From: Paraclostridium ghonii
GTDB taxonomy: Bacteria > Bacillota > Clostridia > Peptostreptococcales > Peptostreptococcaceae
Reading direction: 5' to 3' (one strand)
Assembly (NCBI RefSeq): GCF_030815085.1
Contig: NZ_JAUSWG010000002.1
DNA length: 64,000 bases
Positions 34,518 through 44,117 of this stretch are shown here, piece by piece. Position 1 is the stretch's first letter. Every line of letters starts with the position of its first letter. The notes under the pieces were generated by a model. That model had not been told where the DNA came from. It saw nothing but the letters and a program-made list of their open reading frames with translations, and ran no database searches. A program made the translations under genes and the position numbers.

Positions 34518-36902
34518 TTAATTATTAAAAACTTTTCTTGCTATCTCAATAGCTGATTTTACATCTTTAGAATAATAATCAGCTCCTATGATTTGTGAAT
34601 ATTCCTCAGTAAGAACTGCTCCACCTACCATAATTTTAGTATCTATGCCATTATCTCTTATAGCTTTTATAGTCTCTTCCATACTTTTAACTGTTGTAGT
34701 CATAAGTGCACTAAGCCCAATAAGATTTATATTGTGCTCTTTAGCTTTACTTACAATAGCTTCAATAGAAACATCTTTCCCTAAGTCAATAATTTCATAT
34801 CCGTAATTTTCAAGCATTACTTTTACTATATTTTTACCTATATCATGAATATCCCCTTTTACTGTTGCTAAAATTATTTTCCCTTTAGAAATATTTTTTT
34901 TATTTTCTGATTCTAATTTTTCTTTTATCACCTGAACAGATGCTTTTACTGCTTCAGCTGATTGTATCATCTGTGGCAAAAATACTTCTTTGTTTTCATA
35001 CTTTTTCCCAACCAAATCTAATGCTGGTATAAGTATTTTATCTATTATATGATTTTCATTTTCTACCTCTAGCAATAGAACAGTTGCTTCTCTAGACTCA
35101 TTTTTTAATCCTCTTTGTACTATTTCATATAAAGATAATTGCGAAATATCCTTAGTTTTTATTTCTTCATTGTTTGTATTGAAGTAGTTACTAACATAAT
35201 TAATACACCCCTTATCTATATTGCTTATTACCCTAAATGAATTTATAGTTTCCATCATAACTGGTTCATTTGGGTTTATTATAGCTAAATCTAGACCATT
35301 GTTTAATGCTAATGCTAGAAATGTATGATTTAATGCTACTCTGTTGGGAAGACCAAAAGATATATTAGATACGCCTAAAACTGTTTTTATCCCTAGGTTT
35401 TCTTTAATCACCCTAATAGCTTTCAAAGTTTCCTGAGCTTTTTCTTGTTCGGCTGATACTGTCAGAGATAAACAATCTATAAATATATCTTCTTTTCTGA
35501 TTCCATATTCAACAGCTCTATTAACTATTTTTTCAGCTATTTTAACTCTTTCTTCTGCTTTATCTGGTATTCCATTTTCATCCAATGTAAGACCTACTAC
35601 GCACGTACCATATTTTTTTGCTATAGGTAAAATACTTTGTAGTGATTCTTCTTTTCCATTTACAGAATTGATTATTGTCTTTCCATTGCAGTATCTCACT
35701 CCAGCTTCAAGAACATCTATGTTGGAAGAATCTATTTGTATTGGAACATCTACGACTGATTGAATCTCTTTTATAACCTTTATCATAAGGTTTTTTTCAT
35801 CTATATATGGCAATCCTATGTTTAGATTTAAAATCTCTGCTCCACCTTCTATTTGTTCTAATGCCAGATTTACAATATAATCTATATTTTCATTCGTTAA
35901 AGCTTTTTTTAAATTATTCTTTCCTGTTGGGTTTATTCGCTCTCCTACTACTACTGGCTTATCAATTTTTAAGTATTTAGATGGAGAACAAACTATACAA
36001 CCATCATATTTATCTACTTTTATTTTTTCTAAATCCTTTAAGTTATCACATATTTCCTTTATAAAGGATGGTTTAGTCCCACAACATCCACCGATTATAG
36101 AAGCTCCCTCATCTACGAATTTTTTTACTCCTTCAAAAAACTTTTCTTCATCTAAGTCGTATATAGCTTTGTTATCTACTATTTTAGGTAATCCTGCATT
36201 TGCTTGAACTATAATAGGTATATGAGCTACCTTACTTATCTTTTTTACTATTGGTAGAAGTTGATTTGGCCCTAACGAACAGTTTACCCCTATTGCGTCT
36301 ACACCTAATCCTTGTATTGTTGCTACCATACTTTCTGGCATACATCCTGTAAAGCTTCTTCCACTTTCATCAAAGGTCATTGTGCAAAATACCGGTAAAT
36401 TAGAATTTTCTTTGGCAGCTAAAACTGCCACCTTTGCTTCATACAAATCCATAATAGTTTCTATAATTATTAAATCTGCACCAGATTTTTCCCCTTGTAT
36501 TACTTGTCTTTTGAAAATTTCATACGCTCTATCAAAACTTAGAGTTCCTATAGGCTCTAACATTTCCCCTATTGGTCCTATATCTAATGCTACATACCTT
36601 GGCTTTAAGTTATCTACTAAATTTATGGCCTCTTTAGCTTTAGATACTGCATTATCCACTATTTCTTCAACTTTATACCCTAATTTATCTAGTTTTAATT
36701 CGTTTGCTCCGAAAGTATTTGTAGTAACTACATTAGCACCTGCCTCTAAATATGCTTTATGTATTTCTATAAGTTTATCTGGATTTTTATATCCAAATAC
36801 TTCTGCATTTTCCCCTATTTTCATTCCATTGTCTTGAAGCATTGTTCCTATAGCTCCATCAAATATTAATATATTATCTTTTATATAATCTCTAATCTCC
36901 AC
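34518..36902 (-). CDS. metH: Cobalamin-dependent methionine synthase without activation domain
   Basis: Transfers methyl from methyl-tetrahydrofolate to homocysteine through cobalamin. Three modules are seen in 794 residues: homocysteine domain at 1-290 with zinc ligands in GVNCSLGP and GGCCGTKP; pterin domain at about 310-570 with VVGERINPTGK; helical cap and B12 domain at about 610-794 with the cobalamin histidine in DIHDIGKNIVKVML. The reactivation domain of Escherichia coli MetH is missing and is supplied by the adjacent overlapping gene. It ends the luxS operon, so S-ribosylhomocysteine cleavage and homocysteine remethylation are produced together. Confidence 0.95.
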   Translation of the reverse strand: MEIRDYIKDNILIFDGAIGTMLQDNGMKIGENAEVFGYKNPDKLIEIHKAYLEAGANVVTTNTFGANELKLDKLGYKVEEIVDNAVSKAKEAINLVDNLKPRYVALDIGPIGEMLEPIGTLSFDRAYEIFKRQVIQGEKSGADLIIIETIMDLYEAKVAVLAAKENSNLPVFCTMTFDESGRSFTGCMPESMVATIQGLGVDAIGVNCSLGPNQLLPIVKKISKVAHIPIIVQANAGLPKIVDNKAIYDLDEEKFFEGVKKFVDEGASIIGGCCGTKPSFIKEICDNLKDLEKIKVDKYDGCIVCSPSKYLKIDKPVVVGERINPTGKNNLKKALTNENIDYIVNLALEQIEGGAEILNLNIGLPYIDEKNLMIKVIKEIQSVVDVPIQIDSSNIDVLEAGVRYCNGKTIINSVNGKEESLQSILPIAKKYGTCVVGLTLDENGIPDKAEERVKIAEKIVNRAVEYGIRKEDIFIDCLSLTVSAEQEKAQETLKAIRVIKENLGIKTVLGVSNISFGLPNRVALNHTFLALALNNGLDLAIINPNEPVMMETINSFRVISNIDKGCINYVSNYFNTNNEEIKTKDISQLSLYEIVQRGLKNESREATVLLLEVENENHIIDKILIPALDLVGKKYENKEVFLPQMIQSAEAVKASVQVIKEKLESENKKNISKGKIILATVKGDIHDIGKNIVKVMLENYGYEIIDLGKDVSIEAIVSKAKEHNINLIGLSALMTTTVKSMEETIKAIRDNGIDTKIMVGGAVLTEEYSQIIGADYYSKDVKSAIEIARKVFNN

Positions 36903-37602
36903 AGTTAACCGCCTCTTTTCTATATTTGCAAGTATTATAGTTGTTACACTTTAAGCATGATTTATTGGAACTATATTTCATTTTATCAGATATCCCAGCT
37001 ATCCAAATCACAGATTTTCTCGGAATCATAATATGATTTTTTGTTATAGTAAGCCCTATTTTATTTTGAGCTTCTAATATGTTAATAAAATCTTCATTAA
37101 CATTTATCGGCAAATCTCCATATCCAGGGCTATATCTATTTGTTATATGTTTTCTACATTTCTTAAATTCTTCTCTATATGAATTTTCTATAATATCACA
37201 CACTGATTCTATCGCTGTTGTTGCACATGAATCTAATATTATCATCTTAGTTAAGTCTAAATATCCACTCTTTTTTATTTCTCTATCTATATCTACACCT
37301 AAGGTTGTAGCCGTTATTATACACTGGTCACATCCTTCTAACACATCGTATAAATCTTTACTTTTTATTTTTATATTGCTACCTCTTAAACACACTATAT
37401 ATTCTTTAGCTTCATTAATTCTCTTTTCTATGGAATAGGTTTTTGAAATATACAAAGGTTTTATTATGTTTTTTGTAGAGCTTATACATTTATGTACAAG
37501 CTCTTTGAGACTATTATCTATCTGTTGCCCATTATATTCTAAATACCTTAAAACTTCATAATAGTCTATATTTATATTTTTAAGATGCATATTATTCTCC
37601 AT
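36892..37602 (-). CDS. Methionine synthase activation-domain protein
   Basis: A free-standing counterpart of the MetH C-terminal activation domain, 236 residues, used for reductive methylation of inactive cobalamin. The RYSPGYGDLPINV motif near 168 is the S-adenosylmethionine-binding signature. A C-terminal CLKCNNYNTC with further basic residues could hold a metal. It overlaps metH by 11 bases downstream and luxS by 11 bases upstream, so all three are translationally linked. Confidence 0.9.
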   Translation of the reverse strand: MENNMHLKNINIDYYEVLRYLEYNGQQIDNSLKELVHKCISSTKNIIKPLYISKTYSIEKRINEAKEYIVCLRGSNIKIKSKDLYDVLEGCDQCIITATTLGVDIDREIKKSGYLDLTKMIILDSCATTAIESVCDIIENSYREEFKKCRKHITNRYSPGYGDLPINVNEDFINILEAQNKIGLTITKNHIMIPRKSVIWIAGISDKMKYSSNKSCLKCNNYNTCKYRKEAVNCGD

Positions 37603-38047
37603 AAATATTAAGAGAAAATCCCTTCTTTAAAGCTTCTTTTGTATATTCTTTTGCACCAAATAGCGATAAGTCTTTATAGTTTCCACACTCTATAGGTGTA
37701 GCTGCTGGTATTTCAGTAGCATTCAACACCATATCAAAAGCTTTTTCTAATCCACCTTTTATATATTCCGCTTCTACATCACCCCATACTATTAAATAAA
37801 ATCCTGTTCTACATCCCATAGGAGATAAATCTATTATATTATCTAGTGTGTCCCTTAGATATGTTGCAAGTAAATGCTCTAATCCATGCATTGCAGCTGT
37901 TCCAAATGCATCCTTATTAGGTTGTAAAAATCGCAAATCAAACTTACTCACTCTATCTCCCATTTTGCCATCTAATACGCAACACTTTCTTATATACGGA
38001 GCTTTTACCTTTGTATGATTCAACTTAAAACTCTCTACTTTTTCCAT
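37592..38047 (-). CDS. luxS: S-ribosylhomocysteine lyase LuxS
   Basis: Cleaves S-ribosylhomocysteine to homocysteine and the autoinducer-2 precursor. The 151-residue protein has the metal triad: HGLEHLLATYL (two histidines) and the cysteine in IECGNYKDLS, plus PMGCRTGFYLIVWG. It heads the luxS-activation protein-metH cluster. No terminator is visible in the 121-base gap from the NhaC-type gene upstream, so the Met T-box of that gene may also govern this operon. Confidence 0.96.
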   Translation of the reverse strand: MEKVESFKLNHTKVKAPYIRKCCVLDGKMGDRVSKFDLRFLQPNKDAFGTAAMHGLEHLLATYLRDTLDNIIDLSPMGCRTGFYLIVWGDVEAEYIKGGLEKAFDMVLNATEIPAATPIECGNYKDLSLFGAKEYTKEALKKGFSLNIYGE

Positions 38048-38168
38048 TTTTATCTCTCCTATTCATTCCCTATTTTCTGATAATTAAGAAATTTTCACTT
38101 CCATATCTCTTCTAACTTTAAATACTACCTGTCTTATTTCTTTATTTTTAATATAAAATTTCTCTAAA

Positions 38169-39482
38169 TTATATATTTTCTTTTAAATTAGTCTTTCTTA
38201 TTGTTACCTGAGAAAAAGTAATTGCTCCTATCCCACAAATAAACATTAACCCTGGATAGTAAAGATATCTTATTATTTCAATAGGAGATATTCCAGCTAT
38301 ACCTGCTGCTGTTAATAATTGAGCTCCATACGGTATTACCCCTTGCCAACAAGATGAAAATATATCTAATATGCTAGCTGTTTTTCTTGGATCTATATCA
38401 TATTTTTGTGCAATATCTTTTGCTAAAGGTCCTGCTGTAACTATTGATATAGTATTATTGGCTGTGCATAAATCTATAACACTTACTAAAGCTGCTATTC
38501 CAAACTCTGCACCCTTTTTGCTTTTTATTTTGCTAGTTATAAAGTATAGTATATAGTCAATTCCTCCATTGAATTTAATTAATTCAACAACTCCTCCAAC
38601 TACTATAACTAATAAGCTTAGTTCATACATTCCACTTAAGCCTTCTGCTATTGCACCTATAAGCCCTAATATATCAAATGAGTTGGAAAATATTCCTACA
38701 GCTCCTGCAAATAATATTCCACTTCCAAGTAAAATAAATACATTTACCCCAACTAAAGCCCCAGCTAAAACTAATATATATGGTAAAACTTTTATAATAT
38801 CATACTCATAAGATTGAGTTGCTACACTTCCATATCCAAGTGTTACTACCGTTAAAATTATAGTTGTTATAACAGCTGCTGGTAGTACTATTAAAAAATT
38901 CGTTTTAAATTTATCTTTTAATTCGCATCCCTGAGTCCTTGCTGCAGCTATTGTTGTATCTGATATCATCGATAGATTATCTCCAAACATAGCTCCTCCA
39001 ACAACAGCCCCAATTACTAATTGCACTGGAATACCAGTTTTTTGAGCTACACCAAGTGCAATTGGTGATAGTGCAGCTATAGTTCCAACTGATGTTCCCA
39101 TAGATATTGATATAAAGCACCCTATAACAAATAATCCTGCTACTAAAAGGTTAGATGGCAATATTGATAAACTTAAATTTACTGTTGAATCAACACCTCC
39201 CATAGCTTTTGCTACACTTGAAAAAGCGCCTGCTAATAAAAATATAATAACCATCAATATAATATTTGTATCTCCTGCTCCTTTGCAAAATACATTCATT
39301 TTAGTTTCTAAGCTCTCTTTTTTATTAAATAATAAAGCTACTCCTCCTGCTATTAAGAAAGCTACTAATGCTGGCATCTTATAAAAATCTCCCGTTATAA
39401 TACCACTTCCTACAAATAATATTAAAAATACTCCTAGCGGCAATAAAGCTAATGGATTGCCTTTTTTTACTTCTTGTTTCAT
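38169..39482 (-). CDS. NhaC-superfamily transporter, candidate methionine transporter (MetT-like)
   Basis: Membrane transporter of 437 residues with about 11-12 helices. It carries NhaC features such as MGTSVGTIAALSPIALGVAQKTG, AMFGDNLSMISDTTIAAARTQGCELKDKF and IDLCTANNTISIV. Annotated as Na+/H+ antiporters by homology, some relatives under methionine riboswitches were proposed as methionine carriers (MetT). Here the leader is a T-box with an ATG specifier, and luxS and metH follow on the same strand, which supports methionine transport rather than pH homeostasis. Confidence 0.8.
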   Translation of the reverse strand: MKQEVKKGNPLALLPLGVFLILFVGSGIITGDFYKMPALVAFLIAGGVALLFNKKESLETKMNVFCKGAGDTNIILMVIIFLLAGAFSSVAKAMGGVDSTVNLSLSILPSNLLVAGLFVIGCFISISMGTSVGTIAALSPIALGVAQKTGIPVQLVIGAVVGGAMFGDNLSMISDTTIAAARTQGCELKDKFKTNFLIVLPAAVITTIILTVVTLGYGSVATQSYEYDIIKVLPYILVLAGALVGVNVFILLGSGILFAGAVGIFSNSFDILGLIGAIAEGLSGMYELSLLVIVVGGVVELIKFNGGIDYILYFITSKIKSKKGAEFGIAALVSVIDLCTANNTISIVTAGPLAKDIAQKYDIDPRKTASILDIFSSCWQGVIPYGAQLLTAAGIAGISPIEIIRYLYYPGLMFICGIGAITFSQVTIRKTNLKENI

Positions 39483-39535
39483 TTTTTGATCTCCCTTCAG
39501 TTTGTATTTTTGTAGATAACCTCAATTTTGGGAAT

Positions 39536-39828
39536 AAAAAAACTCCCGATCCTAAGAATTTAATCTTAGGAACGAGAGTTGACTTCGTGTTACCATCCTA
39601 ATTCATTTGTATTTCGCAATACAAACCTCATCAAGTACGCCAAAATTTTGGTTATACTCTATCACTGTAACGGGTGAACCCGTTGTAGCCTAAATCATAA
39701 AGATCTCGGTACACAGCTCCAAGGCCATTTTCACTTTAATATCCTTTGCTTTCTCTCACCAACAAAAGCTCTCTGTAAAAGTCTTCTTAAAGTTACTTTC
39801 CTTTTCGTCGCCTTTAATTTTATTTATG
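39536..39828 (-). promoter_or_regulatory. T-box leader with methionine (AUG) specifier
   Basis: On the minus strand the leader has ACAGAGAGC and GTTGGTGAGAG of stem I, a specifier loop GTGAAA-ATG-GCCTTGGAGC, the T-box AATTAGGATGGTAACACG and a terminator CTCTCGTTCCTAAG / CTTAGGATCGGGAG plus T run. Aligning with the Tyr leader near 51.7 kb places ATG in the specifier position. The variable T-box base U would pair with discriminator A73, as in tRNA-Met. Confidence 0.92.
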
Positions 39829-39834
39829 TTTTAT

Positions 39835-39864
39835 ATGATATACGCTTTATTATTCTTTGTCAAC
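39835..39864 (-). promoter_or_regulatory. Promoter of the Met T-box transcript
   Basis: On the minus strand TTGACA (39864-39859) and TATCAT (39840-39835) with 18-base spacing precede the leader. Confidence 0.7.
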
Positions 39865-39880
39865 TATTTTTTGTAATTTT

Positions 39881-40594
39881 CTAAAAATTCATTCTCAATC
39901 CATTTTCTTTTAACCATTTAATTCGATTCTTATAATCTGGTAAAATTCTTTCTATAGCTAAATAAAAATCCTTAGAATGATTTCTATGTTCCATATGACA
40001 CATTTCATGTACAACTATATAGTCAATTATTTCTATAGGTGCCATAGCGCACCTTAAGTTAAATAAAATTTCATTTTTATATGTACAACTAGCCCATCTA
40101 GTTTTTTGATCTTTTATCTTTATTTCAGTTACATTATCATTAAAATATGATTTATAATAATCAATTCTTTCCTTTGCAAACCTTAATGTTTCATCCCCAT
40201 ACCATGATTTTAAAACATTCTTAATTAAATCTTTATTATTAGCAGTTACTCTAACTATTAAAAATTTACCTTCTACATTGACTTTATATCCTACTAAACT
40301 TATATCTTCTATAATTTTTAACTTATATTCTTTGCCCAAATATAAAAATATATCTCCATCTTCATAATGTTTTTGTTGCATTTTAACATTTTTTTCTTCC
40401 AATTCATCTAATTTTTTTATTATCCATTCAGACTTTTCATTTACTTTACTTATTATAAAACTTTTATCCAATCCATTAGGTGCCAATATATTAATTGTAC
40501 CATCTGGCTTAATTTCTAAACTCATAGTTTTTCTTTTTCTATATATTATGTTAAAGCTTATTTGTCTATTTTTATGCATAAATGTTATTTTCAT
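39881..40594 (-). CDS. YgjP/SprT-like metallopeptidase (DUF45)
   Basis: A 237-residue zinc-dependent hydrolase of the YgjP type. The metal motif HEMCH with downstream RNHSKDFY lies near residue 185, preceded by TRWASCTYKNEILFNLRCAMAP, a conserved family segment. There is no signal peptide. The substrate is unknown; the gene is next to restriction modules in other bacteria but here stands alone. Confidence 0.88.
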   Translation of the reverse strand: MKITFMHKNRQISFNIIYRKRKTMSLEIKPDGTINILAPNGLDKSFIISKVNEKSEWIIKKLDELEEKNVKMQQKHYEDGDIFLYLGKEYKLKIIEDISLVGYKVNVEGKFLIVRVTANNKDLIKNVLKSWYGDETLRFAKERIDYYKSYFNDNVTEIKIKDQKTRWASCTYKNEILFNLRCAMAPIEIIDYIVVHEMCHMEHRNHSKDFYLAIERILPDYKNRIKWLKENGLRMNF

Positions 40595-40878
40595 AAAATA
40601 TCTCCTGCCAACTATAAAACTTTCTATAGTTTTGTTACTATTTTTAAATATAATACCATAAAAAAATTCATTTGTTTTATAATATCATTATATAAATATT
40701 AAAAAAGTTAAAAGCTATCAAATAGATTAACTTTATCTTATATTTAATGTGAAAACAGTTCTTTTTTTAAGTTTTAGATATAGGTATAATAGACTTAAAA
40801 ATAAATTCTTATTAAATTGTTTATATCTTTAATTTAAAGGGAATATATATATTATATTAATAAAAAGGGGTGTTTTAA

Positions 40879-41484
40879 ATGTATGATAAAATAAAATTAC
40901 CATATGAATTAAATGAATTAGAACCATATATAGATGCTAAAACTGTAGAAATACACTATGGGAAACATCTTCAAACTTATGTAAATAATTTAAATAAACT
41001 TTTAGAAGGTTATGATCAACTTACAGAAGGAAAAACTTTAGAAGAATTGCTAAAAAATGTATCTGAATTGCCAGATGAAATTAGACAGGGTGTTATAAAT
41101 CAAGGTGGTGGAGTTTATAATCATAACTTATACTTCTCTATTTTGTCTCCAAATCCATGCACAATGCCAAAAGGAAATTTACTTGAAAAAATAAATCAAA
41201 CTTTTGAAAGTGTAGAAAATCTAAAAGACGAGTTAAACAAAAAAGCTGTAGGTCAATTTGGATCAGGCTACGCATCTTTAGTTATGGATAAAAACAAAGA
41301 CTTATTTATAAAATCAACATCAAACCAAGATACTACTCTTCAAGATGGTTTGATTCCTATACTTACAATTGATGTTTGGGAACATGCTTATTATTTAAAA
41401 TATCAAAATCTTAGAGCTGAATATATAAAAAATATATGGAAAGTAATAGATTGGAACAAAGTTTACGAACTATACAATATGTAA
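40879..41484 (+). CDS. Iron/manganese superoxide dismutase
   Basis: Converts superoxide to oxygen and peroxide in the cytosol. The 201-residue protein has the four metal ligands His26 (in EIHYGKH), His82 (in YNHNLYF), Asp165 and His169 (in TIDVWEHAYYLKY). There is no signal peptide, so it is not the spore-coat form with an extension. A single-gene unit with GGGGTG upstream of the ATG, and convergent with the PqqD-like gene. Iron or manganese preference cannot be read. Confidence 0.93.
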   Translation: MYDKIKLPYELNELEPYIDAKTVEIHYGKHLQTYVNNLNKLLEGYDQLTEGKTLEELLKNVSELPDEIRQGVINQGGGVYNHNLYFSILSPNPCTMPKGNLLEKINQTFESVENLKDELNKKAVGQFGSGYASLVMDKNKDLFIKSTSNQDTTLQDGLIPILTIDVWEHAYYLKYQNLRAEYIKNIWKVIDWNKVYELYNM

Positions 41485-41491
41485 TATACAA

Positions 41492-41549
41492 AGAGGATAT
41501 CTTAAAATTTATTGTTATTAATAACATGTTTTAAGATATCCTCTCTTTT
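41492..41549. terminator. Two-tier bidirectional terminator between SOD and PqqD-like genes
   Basis: AGAGGATATCTTAAAA pairs perfectly with TTTTAAGATATCCTCT; the loop contains the palindrome TGTTATTAATAACA, giving a stacked second stem. A T run follows on the plus strand. Confidence 0.85.
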
Positions 41550-41553
41550 TAAT

Positions 41554-41892
41554 TTATTTTTCAATATATTGACAGTTAACATTAATGTGATTTAAAAATA
41601 AAAGTAATCTTTCATATATAGGGTGTATTTCTTCTCCATATTTTAATTCTAGATTTTCTCCTATCTCTTTGACACTCTTTTTACCATCAATTTGTAAAAA
41701 TATATAACTTCCATATTTATCTAATTTCATTTTTTTATACATAGGAATTTTAAATTTTAATTTTCTAAAGAAATTTTGAATTTTATGATTTTGTTTTTCA
41801 AGTATAGTAACTACACCGTCTTCACTTACTTCATATTCAACATTCTCACTTTTTTTAAAAACTAAATTTAAAACATCTTCATTATTTTCCAT
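41554..41892 (-). CDS. PqqD-like peptide-binding protein
   Basis: A 112-residue protein with a PqqD-type winged fold in its second half (YIFLQIDGKKSVKEIGENLELKYG, then HPIYERLLLFLNHI). PqqD proteins hold leader peptides for radical SAM maturases, but no maturase or precursor peptide is nearby. Its ATG overlaps the stop of the oligopeptide transporter gene, so the two are translationally coupled. A role as a peptide chaperone or sensor for the transporter is inferred. Confidence 0.8.
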   Translation of the reverse strand: MENNEDVLNLVFKKSENVEYEVSEDGVVTILEKQNHKIQNFFRKLKFKIPMYKKMKLDKYGSYIFLQIDGKKSVKEIGENLELKYGEEIHPIYERLLLFLNHINVNCQYIEK

Positions 41893-43808
41893 TATTTTTT
41901 TACCTTAGATGTAATTATTGGCCATGTAGTAAAAACTACTAATACTATTAATAATATTAGTGCCATCATATTTCCTGATGCAAACCCACTTGGCACTCCA
42001 CTTTTTACTATCTCTAGAACTTGTAAGATTATCCCTATTAATCCTATTATAGATCCTCCTGCTACAAGTCCTGATGATAAACTTATACCATTTGAAACTT
42101 TAATTTCTTTTTCATTTTCTTCTTTAGAAGTTTTTTCAACAAATACACGTATCAATGCTCCTATTAATATTATAGAAGTTGTTGCTATTGGTAAGTAAAA
42201 TCCTATTGCAATTGTCATTATTGGTAAATCTAAGAAATATAAAACTATTGCTATAAGTACCCCCACAATTATCATAACCCAAGGTAATTGCCCTGACATG
42301 ATTCCTGAAGTAAGTGTTGATATTAAGTTTGCTTGAGGTAATGCAAATGGAGGATTGTCTCCTGTAATTACAAGCTGGTCAGAAAGTAATATTATTGTTC
42401 CAATAACAATAATTACACCTACTATACCTGATATAGCAAAATATTTTTGCATTTCATTTTTATTACCACCTATTATGTAAGTAACTTTTTGAGATTGGCT
42501 ATATCCACCAGCCATAGATATAGATACAACTATAAATGTACCAAATAATAGTAATGATTTATTATCTGCTTGCCCACTCCATCCCATGATAACGAATACT
42601 AATGTCGCTATAACTAAAGATGCTATCGTCATACCAGATACTGGTAAATTAGATGTACCTATAGTACCTGTTAAACGACCTGCAACTATAACAAATAGCG
42701 CTGCTAAAATTATTGAAACTATTACTCCAACTATTGCCATTAATGCATTTCCTGAAATTAAAAATGCTCCTATAACTGCAACTACTATTCCACCTAATAA
42801 TATCATTGTTTGAATAGCTGAACTTCCTTCTCCATCATTTGTTGCAGATTTAGCATTAATTGTTTCTTTTACAGATGCTATTATAGTTGGTATAAGTTTT
42901 ATTGCTCCTATTATACCTCCACAAAGCATCATTCCAGCTCCTATGTATTTTACATAGTTAGCACTTATGTCATTTACACCCATTTGACTTATTGCCATTG
43001 CAGGATTATTCCAAACAGTTGCTCCTGGACCTGCCATTTCAGTAAAGTAAGATATTAATGGTGTTATAGCAAAGTTTGCTAATATAGAACCAGCAAACAT
43101 TGTTAAAGATACTTCAAGTCCTACTATAAATCCTATACCTAAAAGTAGTGGATTAACTTCCACTTCAAATTTATATTTATAGAATTTATTTCCTATAAAA
43201 CTTATGACATTGTTGGCTACATTAAAGAATGATCCTGTTAATAGTGTTATAATACCACTTATTCCAAATCCTATTCCCATGTACTTCATTGAGTCTCCAC
43301 CTGCATCTGATGCTACAAGTGTTTCGCATATAGCCATTGATTCTGGATACATAAGTTTACCATGTTCTTCAATTATTAAGTAGTTATAAACAAGCGATGA
43401 AACTCCTATACCAAATAGAACTCCACCTACTCCTACAACAAGACCTTCTAAAAATGTTACTTGACTCCCAATTAATAAAATTGCAGGTAACACAAATATA
43501 ACACCACTAGCAACTGATTCTCCACCACTTGCCATACCTTGCACTATGTTCTTACCTAGAATACCTTTTCCTTTAGCGAAAATTGCAATAAATGCTGAGC
43601 CAATTATAGACCCTGGTATACCAGCTGCAACTGTAAGACCAGCTTTCATCCCTGAATACGCTGTAGATGCTGCAAAAACAACTGCTAAAACAATACCTAT
43701 AATAAGAACTGCCATATTCCCACCTGTTTTAGATTTGTCTGTTACATAAGGTACATAATCTTTACCTGATACTCCCCCATAAGCTTCTTTAGGTAATTTT
43801 TTGCTCAT
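41892..43808 (-). CDS. OPT-family oligopeptide transporter
   Basis: Proton-coupled peptide importer of 638 residues with about 16 helices. Family features are YSGMKAGLTVAAGIPGSIIG near 50, GEAMASGGESVASG-like QGMASGGESVASGVIF, and DLPIMTIAIGFYLPIATTSII near 540. It is the first gene of a two-gene unit with the PqqD-like protein. Some OPT members carry iron-siderophore or glutathione conjugates; substrate is not evident. Confidence 0.92.
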   Translation of the reverse strand: MSKKLPKEAYGGVSGKDYVPYVTDKSKTGGNMAVLIIGIVLAVVFAASTAYSGMKAGLTVAAGIPGSIIGSAFIAIFAKGKGILGKNIVQGMASGGESVASGVIFVLPAILLIGSQVTFLEGLVVGVGGVLFGIGVSSLVYNYLIIEEHGKLMYPESMAICETLVASDAGGDSMKYMGIGFGISGIITLLTGSFFNVANNVISFIGNKFYKYKFEVEVNPLLLGIGFIVGLEVSLTMFAGSILANFAITPLISYFTEMAGPGATVWNNPAMAISQMGVNDISANYVKYIGAGMMLCGGIIGAIKLIPTIIASVKETINAKSATNDGEGSSAIQTMILLGGIVVAVIGAFLISGNALMAIVGVIVSIILAALFVIVAGRLTGTIGTSNLPVSGMTIASLVIATLVFVIMGWSGQADNKSLLLFGTFIVVSISMAGGYSQSQKVTYIIGGNKNEMQKYFAISGIVGVIIVIGTIILLSDQLVITGDNPPFALPQANLISTLTSGIMSGQLPWVMIIVGVLIAIVLYFLDLPIMTIAIGFYLPIATTSIILIGALIRVFVEKTSKEENEKEIKVSNGISLSSGLVAGGSIIGLIGIILQVLEIVKSGVPSGFASGNMMALILLIVLVVFTTWPIITSKVKK

Positions 43809-43950
43809 TAAATTTCACCATCCTTTTATTTTATTTTGTTTTAATTATTATAACACAATATTTTGAAATCTAACTTTTTTAGAATTTTACCTTTATTAAA
43901 ACTATTCACATTAGCCATCTTTTTTAGATTTTTCTGTTTTTTAAAACTAT

Positions 43951-43987
43951 AAAAAAAATTAGAGCCAACTAAACAGCTAACTCTAAT
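43951..43987 (-). terminator. Terminator after the YuiF/NhaC-like transporter gene
   Basis: ATTAGAGTTAGCT / AGTTGGCTCTAAT on the minus strand followed by eight Ts. Confidence 0.75.
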
Positions 43988-44020
43988 GTCTTTCTACTTA
44001 TGTCTTTTAAATGTAATTAC

Positions 44021-44057
44021 AAATTCCTTTAATATAATTTAGAGATTAAAGGAATTT
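44021..44057. terminator. Second hairpin in the same spacer
   Basis: AAATTCCTTTAAT and ATTAAAGGAATTT form a perfect 13-bp stem. Apart from this and the terminator at 43951-43987, the 309-base spacer 43809-44117 holds nothing that I can support. Confidence 0.6.
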
Positions 44058-44117
44058 TTCCCATAGAGTATGTTGTCACTCTCCATATTTTTTAATTATT
44101 TCTAAAGTTAATTAATT

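Noticed and set aside
38048..38168. SAM riboswitch (S-box) before luxS
   Set aside because: None of the conserved S-box helices is visible in these 121 bases.
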